Assembly: GCA_011389885.1 (NCBI GenBank)
Contig: JAABTK010000001.1
Coordinates: 27,637 to 91,636 of the forward strand
DNA: 64,000 nt
Origin: Gammaproteobacteria bacterium
GTDB taxonomy: Bacteria; Pseudomonadota; Gammaproteobacteria; Chromatiales; Chromatiaceae
Reading direction: 5' to 3'
The position numbers and the translations under genes are program-made. The notes below the pieces were generated by a model. That model saw only the letters and a list, made by a program, of their open reading frames with translations, was not told the DNA's origin and made no database searches. Positions within the stretch are counted from its first letter, which is position 1. Each line of letters starts with the position of its first letter. Below, piece after piece: positions 16,166-26,137 of the stretch.

Positions 16166-18634
16166 ATGTTGTTTTCACTTAAAAGCCTCCTTCAGTGGAA
16201 GCCGGACGCGGGGGAGTTTACCGCGCCGTTGACCACGCCGCAGGCGTTCCAGTTTCGGGTGGATCGGTTCCCCAAGGGGATCGATAACGCCCATGTGGAC
16301 GTGTATCTGAGCCCCAAGTTCATTGACGCCACGCATCAGTTGATCAAGCGCCTGATCCAGCACGAGGCGGGGGAGGTGTTCGGTCAGCGCAAGCCGGCGC
16401 CGTCGATGGCAGACATTGAGCAGTTTCGCAAGACCTATTCGGCGGTGATGGAGGCGGGCATGGGCATGGCCCGCAAGACCTCTCAGCCGGAGCTGATTCA
16501 GTTGTTGCAGTTTTCGGTGATAAAGTTCCTGCTGGAGTCGGTGGCGTCGCTGTTGCGCCAGCATCGGGAATCGCTACAGCATGCCCAGACCTATGGCGAC
16601 GGTCAGTCCAGCATGAAGGCGGTGCAGCTCCATGAACAGTTGGTGAAGCTGGCGAAGGAGGAGCCGGAGCTGCACCGCCGCGTCACCCAAAAGCTGTTCA
16701 TGTATCTGTATAAGCTGGAGACCATGAACCTGCGCAAATTGCGCAAATCCATGCTGGGTCGCTCCTGGCCCATACCCAAGCGCATGCTGTTCAATCCGAT
16801 GCTGCATTTGTCCAGTCTGTGGCACGACGAGCAGCTGATGAAGAGCTACACCTTGGTGGGGACGGACAAGGACGATTTGCGGGTCTTCGACCGGGTTAAC
16901 CGAATCGTCACCGGCCTGTTTAAGGAGTTCCTGCCCGAGTGGTCGCTGCCGCCGGTGGTCCCGAATCGGCTGCCGGGGGTGGAGGAGGACAGCGATTCGA
17001 CGCAACTGCGCCAGCGCCAGGATCAGGGCACGCTGAACGGGTTCCTGGAGGTGGAGCTGCTGCTCAACCGGGCGCTGCGGGACGATGAATACCTGGAGGG
17101 GCGCACCTCTTGGCTCGACGACCCGGAAAACATGGAGCGCATTATTCATTGGTCGCCCAAGGGGCTGGAGCGCCGCAAGCAGCCGGGGGCGCTCAAGGAG
17201 GTGAGGCAATGGCAGCATTTCCATACGCTGTTGCTGGACCAGATCTATCATGAGCTGCGGCGCTCGGGGTTTTTGAAGAAGGTATTGGCCGCGCGCGAGA
17301 CCCCCGGGCTGTACGAGGAGTTTCATGGCGAGGTGCCGGTGCGTTTGCTGGAGCATTATCTGGAGGGCGGGCTGTCGGGGCGGCAGATGCAGAAACGCCT
17401 GGCCGGCCTGCATGGGCTCGAAGACCCGGCGGCCGTGTATAAGGCGCTGAGCCAGAAGCGCGGGGCGCTGAACCGCATGCCTAAGGCGCAGCAGCGGCGC
17501 GTGGCGCATGATTTTTTGAAGGATTTTCTGATCCTGCGGCGCGACCTCAAGCTCGCCTATCAGGCCTATTGGATCATGAACCAGGTGCGGTTGCTGACCC
17601 ATTCGGAGGACATCGAGCTGTCGCGCAGCAATCGCAGCCTGCACGAATTCGTGCTGGTGGAGGAGCAGCGCGGCGAACAGCATCATATCCGTAGCCATGT
17701 GATTATTAAGGCCGACCTGCGGGGCTCCACCCGCATCACCGACGAACTCAGGGCCAAGAACCTGAATCCGGCCACCCACTTCAGCCTGAACTTCTTTGGT
17801 CCCATCAATAAGCTGTTGGAGCGTTTCGGGGCCAAAAAGGTGTTCGTGGAGGGCGACGCGGTGATTTTGGCCATCTACGAATACGAGGACGCGCCCTACG
17901 ACTGGCTGTCGGTGGCGCGGGCCTGCGGGCTTTCGCTACGCATCCTGGAGGTGGTGGATACCCAGAACGCGCAAAACCGCAAGTACAGCCTGCCCGAATT
18001 GGAGTTGGGGCTGGGGGTCACCTATCGGGACGAGGCCCCGGCCTTTCTGTTCGACGGCGACCACGAGATTATGATTTCGCCGGCGATCAATCGCGCGGAT
18101 CGGCTCTCGTCCTGCGCCAAGGGGCTGCGCAAGACCTCCTTGGAGCGCGAGGTCAAGCGCGGGGTCGAGGTGGTGGCCCCGGTGGACCAAGGGATTCAGC
18201 AGAAGCAGGGCGAGGATAATCTGTTGCGTTACAATGTCAACGGCGTTGAGTTGGACGCCGAGGCGTTCCACAAGCTAAAGACCGAAATGGCCATGCACAA
18301 GGTCAGCGGGCCGGTTTCGGGCTATTCAGAGCAAAGCCTGTTCTATTTGGGGCGCTATCCGGACAAAAACGGCGCCATGCAGTGGATCATCATCCGCGAG
18401 GCGCCGATTCGGCTTTGGATCGGCAATGATGCCAGCACCGAGGAGGAATGGGGGCGGCATTTCTACGAGGTGATTACCTCAGCGGAGGTGCTGGCGCAGC
18501 TCAAGCGCCAGGTGCGTCAAGCCAACCATAACGTGGATAAAACCGGGGTGGGCGAGGTCTGGAGCGACCAGACCGGCGAGGCGATCCGCACCCAAGGCGG
18601 GCCGGCCGCATCGGCCCAGCCTGCGCCTAAATAG
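16166..18634 (+). CDS. Large protein with class III nucleotide cyclase-like domain
   Basis: 822 residues, soluble. The first ~500 are helical and of no family I recognise. A class III adenylate/guanylate cyclase-like domain follows: IIKADLRGST (metal Asp517), FVEGDAVILAI (second metal Asp564), and ISPAINRADRL with Asn642 and Arg646 at the canonical N-x3-R transition-state positions. About 120 C-terminal residues then follow. All main catalytic positions appear present, so it may synthesise a cyclic nucleotide, unless the unusual spacing between them disables it. The ATG at 16166 is chosen over a TTG one codon earlier. No neighbour suggests a pathway. Confidence 0.8.
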   Translation: MLFSLKSLLQWKPDAGEFTAPLTTPQAFQFRVDRFPKGIDNAHVDVYLSPKFIDATHQLIKRLIQHEAGEVFGQRKPAPSMADIEQFRKTYSAVMEAGMGMARKTSQPELIQLLQFSVIKFLLESVASLLRQHRESLQHAQTYGDGQSSMKAVQLHEQLVKLAKEEPELHRRVTQKLFMYLYKLETMNLRKLRKSMLGRSWPIPKRMLFNPMLHLSSLWHDEQLMKSYTLVGTDKDDLRVFDRVNRIVTGLFKEFLPEWSLPPVVPNRLPGVEEDSDSTQLRQRQDQGTLNGFLEVELLLNRALRDDEYLEGRTSWLDDPENMERIIHWSPKGLERRKQPGALKEVRQWQHFHTLLLDQIYHELRRSGFLKKVLAARETPGLYEEFHGEVPVRLLEHYLEGGLSGRQMQKRLAGLHGLEDPAAVYKALSQKRGALNRMPKAQQRRVAHDFLKDFLILRRDLKLAYQAYWIMNQVRLLTHSEDIELSRSNRSLHEFVLVEEQRGEQHHIRSHVIIKADLRGSTRITDELRAKNLNPATHFSLNFFGPINKLLERFGAKKVFVEGDAVILAIYEYEDAPYDWLSVARACGLSLRILEVVDTQNAQNRKYSLPELELGLGVTYRDEAPAFLFDGDHEIMISPAINRADRLSSCAKGLRKTSLEREVKRGVEVVAPVDQGIQQKQGEDNLLRYNVNGVELDAEAFHKLKTEMAMHKVSGPVSGYSEQSLFYLGRYPDKNGAMQWIIIREAPIRLWIGNDASTEEEWGRHFYEVITSAEVLAQLKRQVRQANHNVDKTGVGEVWSDQTGEAIRTQGGPAASAQPAPK

Positions 18635-18878
18635 CGGACACAGCGGCGCTTAGGAACGCAGAGGACGCGAAGGAGGAACGCAAAGAGCGCAAAGGTTTTT
18701 TATGCTGGATTGTGGACGGGGGCTTGGGGGCTTCGCTCGCCCCGGCTAACGGTCATGGCGTGATGCACCACCCCGGGAGAATCAGCCCAAGGAGTGGCAG
18801 TCCTCAAAGCCTCGGCCTCCGCGGGGGGGCTTTGGAGGTCGAGGCTTCAGCCGCGGCGTCGGTCCGCTTAGATGGCCG
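18635..18878. repeat. GGAACGCAGAG-type repeat between genes
   Basis: About 18650-18700 reads AGGAACGCAGAGGACGCGAA.. and ends in GGTTTTTT, a copy of the dispersed module. The following bases (TTGGGGGCTTCGCTCGCC..) are the 'gggcttggggcttcgctcgcc' companion seen near 40900 and 58740. No gene is seen here. Confidence 0.6.
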
Positions 18879-20828
18879 TTAGCCGCTGTCTGCGGCGCGG
18901 TTCGTGGTTTCCGTCGCCCCCACTTGGGTGGCTCCCACTTGATGCATGTGGTGTGCCAGGCGGACGGTCTCCTTGCCCAGCCGGCGGTCGTAGAACACCC
19001 GGTAGGCGAGCACCCGCTTGACGTAGGTGCGGGTTTCGGTGAATGGGATGGTCTCGATCCAGACATCGGCGGGGGTGCTGACATCGGGCATCCAGGACTT
19101 CACCCGGTGGGGGCCGGCGTTGTAGGCGGCGGTGGCGAGCACCAGGTGCTGGTCGAGCTGGTCGAGCAGGGTGCGTAGGTAGCTGGTGCCGAGGTTGATG
19201 TTTAGGTCGGGCTGGGTCAGGTCGTGGTGATCCGGGGCCGCGAGGCGCAGCCCCTGCGCCACCGAGCGGGCCGTGGCGGGCATGAGTTGCATTAGGCCCA
19301 TGGCCCCCGCCGAGGAGCGCACATCGGCCATGAAGGCGCTTTCTTGGCGCATTACCGCGAAAATCCAGGAGTCGTCCAGCTCGCGTTCCCGGGCGCGCGC
19401 CGCCACATGCTCGCGGTGCAGCAACGGAAAGCGCAGTTCCAGGTCGTCCCAGTAGTCGGCCTTGGCGGCGGCGAAGATGGCGCGGTCGGCCCAGCCCCAC
19501 TCGGCCGCGATGCGGGCCGCGGCCAGGTGGCCGTCGGCGTCTAGGCGCTTGCCGAGCAGGCGCCATTCGCGCCGGGCATCGATGATGCGCCCGAGCGCCA
19601 ACAGCTCCTGGGCGCGGGCGATTGCCGGCAGTGCGCGCAGTTCTTCCAGGGTCGGCAGGTCCGGGGTCAGGGTCTTGTGTTCCAGGTTATACGGCAGTTC
19701 CGCCCGATCTGCGGCCAGAAAACCGTAGTAGGTGGGTTCGCGGGCCAGTTCGGCGTACAGGGCGGCTGCGCTGGCTTGATCCCCTTGCAGCTCCAGCGAG
19801 CGGGCGCGCCAATAGCGCCAGGTCTCTTCCTCCAGGGCATCCGGAGGGAGTTGATCGATCCAGACGTGGATGCGCTTCCAGTCGCGCCTTTCCAGTGCCT
19901 CGCGAATGGCGCGTTCGATGAGGTCCGCTTCCGCCTCGCCGCTGAGTACCTGGTCCATGAATTCGAGGTTTTGCGGGTGGTTGCGCCACAGCATGCGCCA
20001 GGCGATGGCGCTCTCGGCCTGATAGCGCTCGACCGGGGTGAAGGGATAGGCGTCGGCGATGCGCTCCCAGGCCGCCAGGGCCAGGTTTTCGTCGGCCTTG
20101 GCCAGGCGTTGGATGCCATGCACTAGGATGGCGTTGCGGTGGCGGTGGTCTTGTTCGAACAGGCCGGACTGGGTCACCGCGGCGGGTTTGTTATGCACCT
20201 CGATCCAGCGTTCCACCCAGGGGCGCTCGGCGGCCGGCAGGTAGCGTGCGAGATACCGCGCCAGCCCCGGTTGGGCGGCCTGCATGGCCAGTGCGATGCG
20301 CTGCCAAACCAGGGTATCGTCCAGCCGGCCGGCGGCGCGCCAGGCATCGAACAGCGGGTCGCAGGCGCTGGGGCGCGACTGGCCGTGCAGCCAGATCGGT
20401 TCCGCTTGCAGCAGGGCCAGTTCCTGCGAGCCGGTTCGGATTAGCGCGGTGAGCTGATGGCAGCGCAGTTCGGTGTTGTCGGTGTCCTGGTAAAATTCCC
20501 GGTATTGCTGCCAGCGCCCCTTTTGCGCCAAATGCTTGAGCCATTTCTTGCGCAACCATACCGCCTGCGGGGTGTCGCTATAGGCCTCCAGGAAGCCTTG
20601 AACCTCGGACGGCTGCAACTGGGCCACCCGGTCGCGCATTTCGCGGTATAGCAGGTAGGGGTAGAGGGGGTAGTCCTTCAGGCGCGGCTTGATTTTTAGG
20701 TATTGCGCCCTATCTCCCCCACTTAGCGCCCGTTCCGCGGCGATGAAGTCGGTCCTTTGGGAGGCCTGGGCGGGGCCGGCCAAGGGGGCGAGAAAGAGCA
20801 GAAGCAGGCAGGCGATGCGAATAGTCAC
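18879..20828 (-). CDS. slt: Soluble lytic murein transglycosylase
   Basis: About 649 residues from a GTG at 20828 (VTIRIACLLLLFLAPLAGPA signal peptide; GGAACG just upstream). The large superhelical N-terminal U/L domain (KIKPRLKDYPLYPYLLYREM etc.) matches Slt70. The catalytic SLT domain has VMRQESAF with catalytic Glu496, SSAGAMGLMQLMPATA, LNINLGTSYL and AAYNAGPHRV. It cleaves peptidoglycan glycan strands to 1,6-anhydromuropeptides in the periplasm. It is monocistronic. Confidence 0.93.
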   Translation of the reverse strand: MTIRIACLLLLFLAPLAGPAQASQRTDFIAAERALSGGDRAQYLKIKPRLKDYPLYPYLLYREMRDRVAQLQPSEVQGFLEAYSDTPQAVWLRKKWLKHLAQKGRWQQYREFYQDTDNTELRCHQLTALIRTGSQELALLQAEPIWLHGQSRPSACDPLFDAWRAAGRLDDTLVWQRIALAMQAAQPGLARYLARYLPAAERPWVERWIEVHNKPAAVTQSGLFEQDHRHRNAILVHGIQRLAKADENLALAAWERIADAYPFTPVERYQAESAIAWRMLWRNHPQNLEFMDQVLSGEAEADLIERAIREALERRDWKRIHVWIDQLPPDALEEETWRYWRARSLELQGDQASAAALYAELAREPTYYGFLAADRAELPYNLEHKTLTPDLPTLEELRALPAIARAQELLALGRIIDARREWRLLGKRLDADGHLAAARIAAEWGWADRAIFAAAKADYWDDLELRFPLLHREHVAARARERELDDSWIFAVMRQESAFMADVRSSAGAMGLMQLMPATARSVAQGLRLAAPDHHDLTQPDLNINLGTSYLRTLLDQLDQHLVLATAAYNAGPHRVKSWMPDVSTPADVWIETIPFTETRTYVKRVLAYRVFYDRRLGKETVRLAHHMHQVGATQVGATETTNRAADSG

Positions 20829-20996
20829 GGGCGACGTTCCTAGGGCTCGAATAAAGCAGGCATGCCGGCGGCGGCAGGCCCCGGCATAGATTGGACCCAA
20901 GCTTAAGTCGCAAGCGGTGATTCTTCAAGAACCCATTTCGGCCGCCGATAAGCGGTCGCAGTTGGCGGGTCCGTGCGACCCGCCCCGGAGCAGCCC

Positions 20997-21437
20997 ATGA
21001 ATTTGACCGACGACCAAGTGGAAATGGACCTCAAGAGCGGCATCTCCGCCTTCGAGGCCAAGTATTTCGGCGACGCCTCCAAGCTGCTTTCGCCGTTGGC
21101 GAACGCGGGCCACCCCGAGGCCCAGTACCGGATGGCGATTATGGCCCAAAACGGCCTCGGCATGGTGGAGAACCAGCTATTGGCCTATAAGTACATGAAA
21201 TCGGCCGCCGAGCAGGAATTGGCGGTGGCCCAGCATGGCCTGGGCTTTATGTACATGCAGGGCGAATGCGTGGAGCAAAACTACCCCAAGGCGATTGAGT
21301 GGTTCAAACAGGCCGCGGAGCAGGGCCTGCAAGGCTCCCAGGCCACCCTGGGCATGATGTATCAGGAGGGGCGAGGGGTGGCGGCGGACCCGGAAGAGGC
21401 CAAGAAATGGTACGCCATGGCCGGGTTTGAGATGTGA
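20997..21437 (+). CDS. Sel1-repeat protein
   Basis: 146 residues, cytoplasmic (no signal peptide), with about three Sel1-like TPR units: GHPEAQYRMAIMAQNGLGM, LAVAQHGLGFMYMQGECVEQ and GLQGSQATLGMMYQEGRGVA, each followed by an A..WY/YMKSA helix. Such modules bind proteins. The ATG at 20997 has GGAG about 8 bases upstream. It runs convergently into the phosphopantetheinyl transferase gene, only four bases between stops. Confidence 0.85.
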   Translation: MNLTDDQVEMDLKSGISAFEAKYFGDASKLLSPLANAGHPEAQYRMAIMAQNGLGMVENQLLAYKYMKSAAEQELAVAQHGLGFMYMQGECVEQNYPKAIEWFKQAAEQGLQGSQATLGMMYQEGRGVAADPEEAKKWYAMAGFEM

Positions 21438-21441
21438 CCAT

Positions 21442-22122
21442 TCAGGGCGACCACAGGAAGGACTGACAGCCTTCGATGCCCGAGTGGCGCCCCCGCGCCA
21501 GGCAGGCCAGCCAGTCGGCCCTGGGGGCCAGGTGCAAGGTCTCGGTGCCCTCCCAGCTATGGGGCTGAAATACGCCCCCGCCGTGGAGCTTGGCCCGCGC
21601 CTCCAGCGCCGTCCAGTGGTACAGAAAGAGTTCCGAGCGCTCGCCCGCAGGGGCGCTTTCGATGGCGGTGACCGCGGTTTCGGGTAGAATCCGCCGCGCC
21701 ATGCGCAGCGCGTCCTTCACCTCTCGGATCGGTTCCAGGTCGAGCCCCAGCGGTGAGCGGTCCGCCACCGCCAGCATGGCCAGGCCGTCGGAATGACTCA
21801 AATTGAATTGCAGGTGGTTGGACTGCTGGGCCAGGCTGGGCTTGCCCTGTTCCCCGTAATGGAATTGCAGGGCCCCCGGGGCGGTCTCCAGATAGGCCCC
21901 GAGGATGCCGCGCAGGGCCGAGCGGGCGGCGATGAAGCGCTCCCGGACGCGCGGGATCAGGTACCGGTCGGCCCGGCGTTGCTCATCCTCACTCAGCCAT
22001 TCCCGACGCCCCGGGCGGTCGAGTTCCATCAGCCAAAGGTGGACCTCCGACAATTTGGGCAGATTCGCGCCCGCGCTGGGGCTCCAATGTTCGATGCGGT
22101 GAACGGGTAGGTTCGTGGCCAT
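21442..22122 (-). CDS. 4'-phosphopantetheinyl transferase, Sfp type
   Basis: 226 residues. Hallmarks in order: GKPSL (93-97), FNLSHSDG (106-113), the Mg-binding GLDLE with Asp128 and Glu130, and W170-TALEARAK178. It transfers phosphopantetheine from CoA to carrier proteins. In most Sfp/AcpT enzymes the last motif is W..KEA..K. Here the first Lys is Leu173, while Glu174 and Lys178 are kept. No PKS/NRPS cluster is nearby, so the target may be a fatty-acid or small secondary carrier protein. Confidence 0.88.
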   Translation of the reverse strand: MATNLPVHRIEHWSPSAGANLPKLSEVHLWLMELDRPGRREWLSEDEQRRADRYLIPRVRERFIAARSALRGILGAYLETAPGALQFHYGEQGKPSLAQQSNHLQFNLSHSDGLAMLAVADRSPLGLDLEPIREVKDALRMARRILPETAVTAIESAPAGERSELFLYHWTALEARAKLHGGGVFQPHSWEGTETLHLAPRADWLACLARGRHSGIEGCQSFLWSP

Positions 22123-22276
22123 GGTCTGGTTGCCCGCGGTGCGGGGGTTTCCTGCGATAATGGTAAGATTATCACTGTTTTTTTGCTTAGGCTATTGGCG
22201 GGGGTGTTTATCCCAAAATGCGGTAGGGAATCTTCGGGAATAGCCTGAGGCCGATGCGGAGAACCCCTCAATTCCG

Positions 22277-24064
22277 ATGATTCAAGATTCAGATCGCCGT
22301 TCCAGGCCCGTGCCGAGCGCCGTCGCTACCCGCATCATCCGTCGCTCGGCCGCCGATTGCGCCGCGCTGCCGCCGGACCTGCACCCGGTGTTGCGGCGGG
22401 TCTACGCCGGCCGCAGCCTGCGCGAGCCGCGGGAGCTGGAGCGCGCCCTGGCGCAGTTGCCCCAACCCGAGACCCTGGCCGGCATGGCGGCGGCGGCGGC
22501 GCTGTTGCAGCACGCCCTGGAGCAGGGCCGGCGGATCCTGGTGGTGGGGGATTTCGACGCCGACGGGGCCACCAGCAGCGCCTTGGCGGTGTTGGGGTTG
22601 CGCGCCCTGGGGGCGGCGGAAGTGGACTTTCTGACGCCGAATCGTTTTGAATACGGCTACGGCCTGACCCCGGAGATCGTCGCCGCGGCATTGCAGCGCG
22701 CGCCGGACCTGATCGTCACCGTGGACAACGGCATTTCCAGCCTCGACGGCGTGGCCGCGGCCCAGGCCGCCGGGACGCCGGTGTTGGTGACCGACCATCA
22801 CCTGCCCGGCGAGACCCTGCCCGCGGCGGCGGCGCTGCTCAATCCGCGCCTGGATCCGAGCTTCGCGGCGCCCAACCTGGCGGGCGTGGGCGTAATGTTT
22901 TATTTATTGGCCGCCCTGCGCGCCCGTTTGCGCGCGGCCGGTTGGTTCGAGGCGCGCGGCGTGCCGGAGCCGAATTTGGCCGAGTGCCTGGACCTAGTGG
23001 CGCTCGGCACCGTGGCCGATGTGGTTCCGCTGGACCACCCGAACCGGATCTTGGTGCATCAGGGGCTGGCGCGCATGCGCCGCGGGCGTTGTCGCCCCGG
23101 TATCCTGGCCCTGGCGCGAGTCGCCGGGCGGGCGCCGGAGCGGCTCACCGCGGCCGACCTGGGGTTCGCCATCGGCCCGCGCCTGAATGCGGCGGGGCGC
23201 TTGGCGGATATGGGCCTGGGCATTCGCTGCCTGCTCACCGAAGACCCCGCCGAGGCCATGGACCTGGCCGCCCAGCTCGATGGCTTGAACCGCGAGCGCC
23301 GCGAGATCGAAGAGGGCATGCGGCAAGAGGCCCTGGCCGCGCTTGAGCCGCTGCACGCCGAGCTAAACCCCGAGGCCATGCCCTTCGGCCTCTGCCTGTT
23401 CGATGCCGCCTGGCATCAGGGCGTGATCGGCATCCTCGCGGCCCGCCTGCGCGAACGCTTTCACCGCCCGGCCATCGTCTTCGCCCCGGGCGAGGCGGGC
23501 GCCGTCAAGGGCTCGGCCCGCTCGGTGTCGGGGCTGCATATTCGGGATGCACTGAATAGCGTGGCGGTGCGCCACCCCGGCTTGATCGAAAAATTCGGCG
23601 GCCATGCCATGGCCGCCGGCTTGACCCTGCGCGCCGAGGCCCTGGCCGAGTTCGAGCGCGCCTTCGATCAAGAGGTGCGGCGTCACCTGAGCGTTGCCGA
23701 CCTGGTGGGCGTGGTGCAGTCGGACGGCCCCCTGGAGCCCCGCGACTTCAGCCTCGACCTGGCGGCGCAACTGCGCGCGGCCGGCCCCTGGGGGCAAGGC
23801 TTCCCCGAGCCCACCTTTGATGGGCGCTTTCGGGTTCAACACCTGCGGGTGTTGAAGGCGCGGCATCTAAAGCTCGCGCTGGTCCCCGAGGCCGGGCAAT
23901 CACCGCTGCCGGCGATCGCCTTTTCCCAGGCCGAAGACGCCGACTTCGGGGTCGGCGACTGGGTGGAGGCGGCCTACCGGCTGGACCTCAACGAATACCG
24001 CGGCGAGGTCGAGCTGCAACTTAACGTGCAATGCATTCAAAAAGCGAACGGCGCACCCTTATGA
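22277..24064 (+). CDS. recJ: Single-stranded-DNA exonuclease RecJ
   Basis: 595 residues, full length. DHH-family motifs: VVGDFDADG (DFDADG 92-97), VTVDNGIS, VLVTDHHLPG (DHH 173-175), GTVADVVPL, GPRLNAAGRLADM, and the DHHA1 motif KFGGHAMAAGLTL. It degrades 5'-ended single-stranded DNA in recombination, mismatch and base-excision repair. The stop overlaps the darP start (ATGA), making a two-gene operon. Confidence 0.95.
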   Translation: MIQDSDRRSRPVPSAVATRIIRRSAADCAALPPDLHPVLRRVYAGRSLREPRELERALAQLPQPETLAGMAAAAALLQHALEQGRRILVVGDFDADGATSSALAVLGLRALGAAEVDFLTPNRFEYGYGLTPEIVAAALQRAPDLIVTVDNGISSLDGVAAAQAAGTPVLVTDHHLPGETLPAAAALLNPRLDPSFAAPNLAGVGVMFYLLAALRARLRAAGWFEARGVPEPNLAECLDLVALGTVADVVPLDHPNRILVHQGLARMRRGRCRPGILALARVAGRAPERLTAADLGFAIGPRLNAAGRLADMGLGIRCLLTEDPAEAMDLAAQLDGLNRERREIEEGMRQEALAALEPLHAELNPEAMPFGLCLFDAAWHQGVIGILAARLRERFHRPAIVFAPGEAGAVKGSARSVSGLHIRDALNSVAVRHPGLIEKFGGHAMAAGLTLRAEALAEFERAFDQEVRRHLSVADLVGVVQSDGPLEPRDFSLDLAAQLRAAGPWGQGFPEPTFDGRFRVQHLRVLKARHLKLALVPEAGQSPLPAIAFSQAEDADFGVGDWVEAAYRLDLNEYRGEVELQLNVQCIQKANGAPL

Positions 24065-24570
24065 ATCAAGAGCTAGAGCAGACCGAGGAAGACCTGGGCC
24101 CGAGCAAGAGCCAGCGCAAACGCAATATGGTGGAGCTGCAAAAGATGGGCGAGGCGCTGATGGCCATGAAGCCGGCGGCCTGGACCCGCTTCTCCTTTCA
24201 GCCCCGGCTGCACGAGGCCCTGCACGAGTCCCTGCGAATCAAGAAACCCAACGCCAGGCGCCGGCATGTACGCTTTCTGGCCAAGCTGCTGGACCGCGAG
24301 GACACCGACGCGGTGCAAGCGGCCATCGACCGCTTAGAAGAGCGTAAGCGCGGCGACCGCCAGCGCCTGCACCTGCAAGAGGGCTGGCGGGAGCGCTTGA
24401 TTGATGCCGGCGATGAGGCCCTGGGGGCCTTTCTGGCGGTCTATCCGCAGGCCGATCGGCAGCGCCTGCGGCAACTCATCCGCGACGCCCGCAAGGAGCG
24501 CGACGGCGACAAGCCCCCCGCCGCCGCCCGCAAGCTGTTTCGGCTGATCCGCGAGCTGGATCAAGGGTAG
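24061..24570 (+). CDS. darP: Ribosome-associated protein DarP/YjgA
   Basis: 169 residues. The start MNQELEQTEEDLGPSKSQRK and the '..VELQKMGEALMAM' stretch, then 'IKKPNARRRHVRFLAKLLDR' and 'LRQLIRDARKERDGDKPPAA', are the conserved DarP (DUF615/YjgA) layout. It associates with the 50S ribosomal subunit late in assembly. ATGA overlap with recJ gives co-translation. The order recJ-darP is not the common one (pmbA is more usual), but the gene call is firm. Confidence 0.9.
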   Translation: MNQELEQTEEDLGPSKSQRKRNMVELQKMGEALMAMKPAAWTRFSFQPRLHEALHESLRIKKPNARRRHVRFLAKLLDREDTDAVQAAIDRLEERKRGDRQRLHLQEGWRERLIDAGDEALGAFLAVYPQADRQRLRQLIRDARKERDGDKPPAAARKLFRLIRELDQG

Positions 24571-25193
24571 TGCAGCGGCGCCTAAGTATCGGAAACCACC
24601 CAGGCGCCTTCGGAGCGCAGGGCACGCGGGGAACCGCAGCGGACGCAGAGCGGCGTTTCGATTGAAGGGATCAGCGCCGCACCCGATACCCGCCGCTTCA
24701 GCGGCGAATGCACTGCGCTGGCCCGCCCCCTGTATGTCTGCGGGCTCGAGGCGTACACGCCTTGGCCCGGGCGCGTAACCGGAAACCCGCGCAGCCCTCC
24801 GGCCGGGGATAGGATGTGCCGAGCAACGAGGCGCATCGCCCGGGCTCGTGCGGGACCGAGGCGAAATGGACCATTGAACCGCGAATAGACGCGAATACTC
24901 AGTTCGCTACAGGCGGAACCAGACGCGCCTTGCGGGTGCGCGACAAGTACGCCTGCGCACAGATAACGGAAACAACCCCATCTAGGAACGCAGAGGGCGC
25001 AGAGGACCGAGTAGGCCGTCGAAATCGGGCAATTATTCGAGCGCAGGATTCGCCGGCTTCTGGCTTTGATTTCCGGCATAGAATGCTTGCCCGCTTTTTG
25101 CGCTAAGCGTAGAGAGGAAAAGGTTTGTTCTTTACGCCCTTTGCGTCTTGGCGAGAGAGCCTTGGTTGCCGATCTACGCGTGCCAGGAATAGG
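24571..25193. repeat. Repeat-filled gap upstream of ATPase remnant
   Basis: It contains a degenerate GGAGTACA-type palindrome (about 24750-24806), and a ~115-bp unit (about 24835-24955: GTGCGGGACCGAGGCGAAAT, ACCGCGAATAGACGCGAATA) closely repeated at about 40755-40865. Also present are the 'TACGCCTGCGCACAGATAAC' and 'AGGAACGCAGAGGGCGCAGA' modules (about 24948-25010). The end (about 25125-25185, CCCTTTGCGTCTTGGCGAGA..) is repeated at 40697-40748. No gene is seen. Confidence 0.65.
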
Positions 25194-25988
25194 GTGCGCC
25201 TTTTCGTGGAATTGCCCAAGCTGCGGGCCGCAGCGGTGCGATTGCAGTGGTGTGTTGCGGATCTTTACGGGTTGTTTTTTTCGCGTTTGCTGAAGGCCGA
25301 CGATAGCCATGCGAGGGAGGCGGTTGGTCATCTGCTTGAATCCCTTGGGCTGGAGGGCGTCGATACCTATGGGGTGTTAAATCGGCGCTGGCCTTTGGCC
25401 GTTGGAACGCAGGCTCAGCGCAAGGTGATGACCGCGCTGGCGGGTCGCTACATGGGACCAGGCGCGCATGCTTATAAAAAGGGGAATACCTACGACTGGC
25501 CAATCAACCGCCTTGCGGATGCCTTTGACGAAGTCACCCCGAGGAGCTTCCTGGGGATGCTTAAAGCGGCGGCGGAGCATGGCGCCCCTCCGGATAACCG
25601 CGTCATCGTCCCCGAAGGGATTCGCCACGGCCTGCGAGAGGCGTCGAAGACCCGGGTGGATCAACTGCACCAGGAGTTTCCCTGGATCAAGGGCGTGCTG
25701 GCGCCATTGGCGGGCTTGCTGTTGCCGCAGGAGCAAGCGGCCGTGTGCGGGGTTTGGCGTCGGGCGCAAACGCTCAGGAGATTGTTCGAGGACGCCGGCC
25801 GTCACGGCTATCTGCCGCCTTTCCCGGAAGAGGAGGGCCATGACGAAAGGCAACTGTTTTCGGCCCTGGAGCGGATTGGGGTGATGTTTCGGTGCAAGGA
25901 CGAGCGGTTGGATACGCCGGACCTCTTTCGGGTGGCCGCGAGGTTGCTGAAGACAGGGGCGGCGGCCCCAGCGCCTGCCGCGCGCTGA
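25194..25988 (+). pseudogene. C-terminal remnant of a large P-loop ATPase
   Basis: The frame (possible GTG at 25194) encodes about 265 residues, VRLFVELPKLRAAAVRLQWC.. with AGRYMGPGAHAYKKGNTYDW, 'INRLADAFDEVTPRSFLGML' and 'HQEFPWIKGVLAPLAGLL'. This resembles the C-terminal part of large multidomain ATPases. No Walker motif is present, and the region just upstream (25125-25185) is a dispersed repeat also found at 40.7 kb. The N-terminal ATPase half has therefore probably been lost at the repeat junction. It may still be expressed. Family assignment is from memory of the pattern only. Confidence 0.5.
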
Positions 25989-26137
25989 GTGGCGGCCATC
26001 CCCGCGTTGATTCCGGGTTGTCCCGGATGGCGGAGATTCAATGGATGCAGGAAAATCAAATACCCGAGACAACAAAGTGCTTTTTACTTTTGTCTGAGCG
26101 GTTATACTAGGGGCTTCCACAGATCCGTCGTGTCATT

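Noticed and set aside
25125..25193. Extending the ATPase remnant to an upstream TTG/ATG start
   Set aside because: This stretch is a dispersed repeat also present at 40.7 kb and is not part of the gene.
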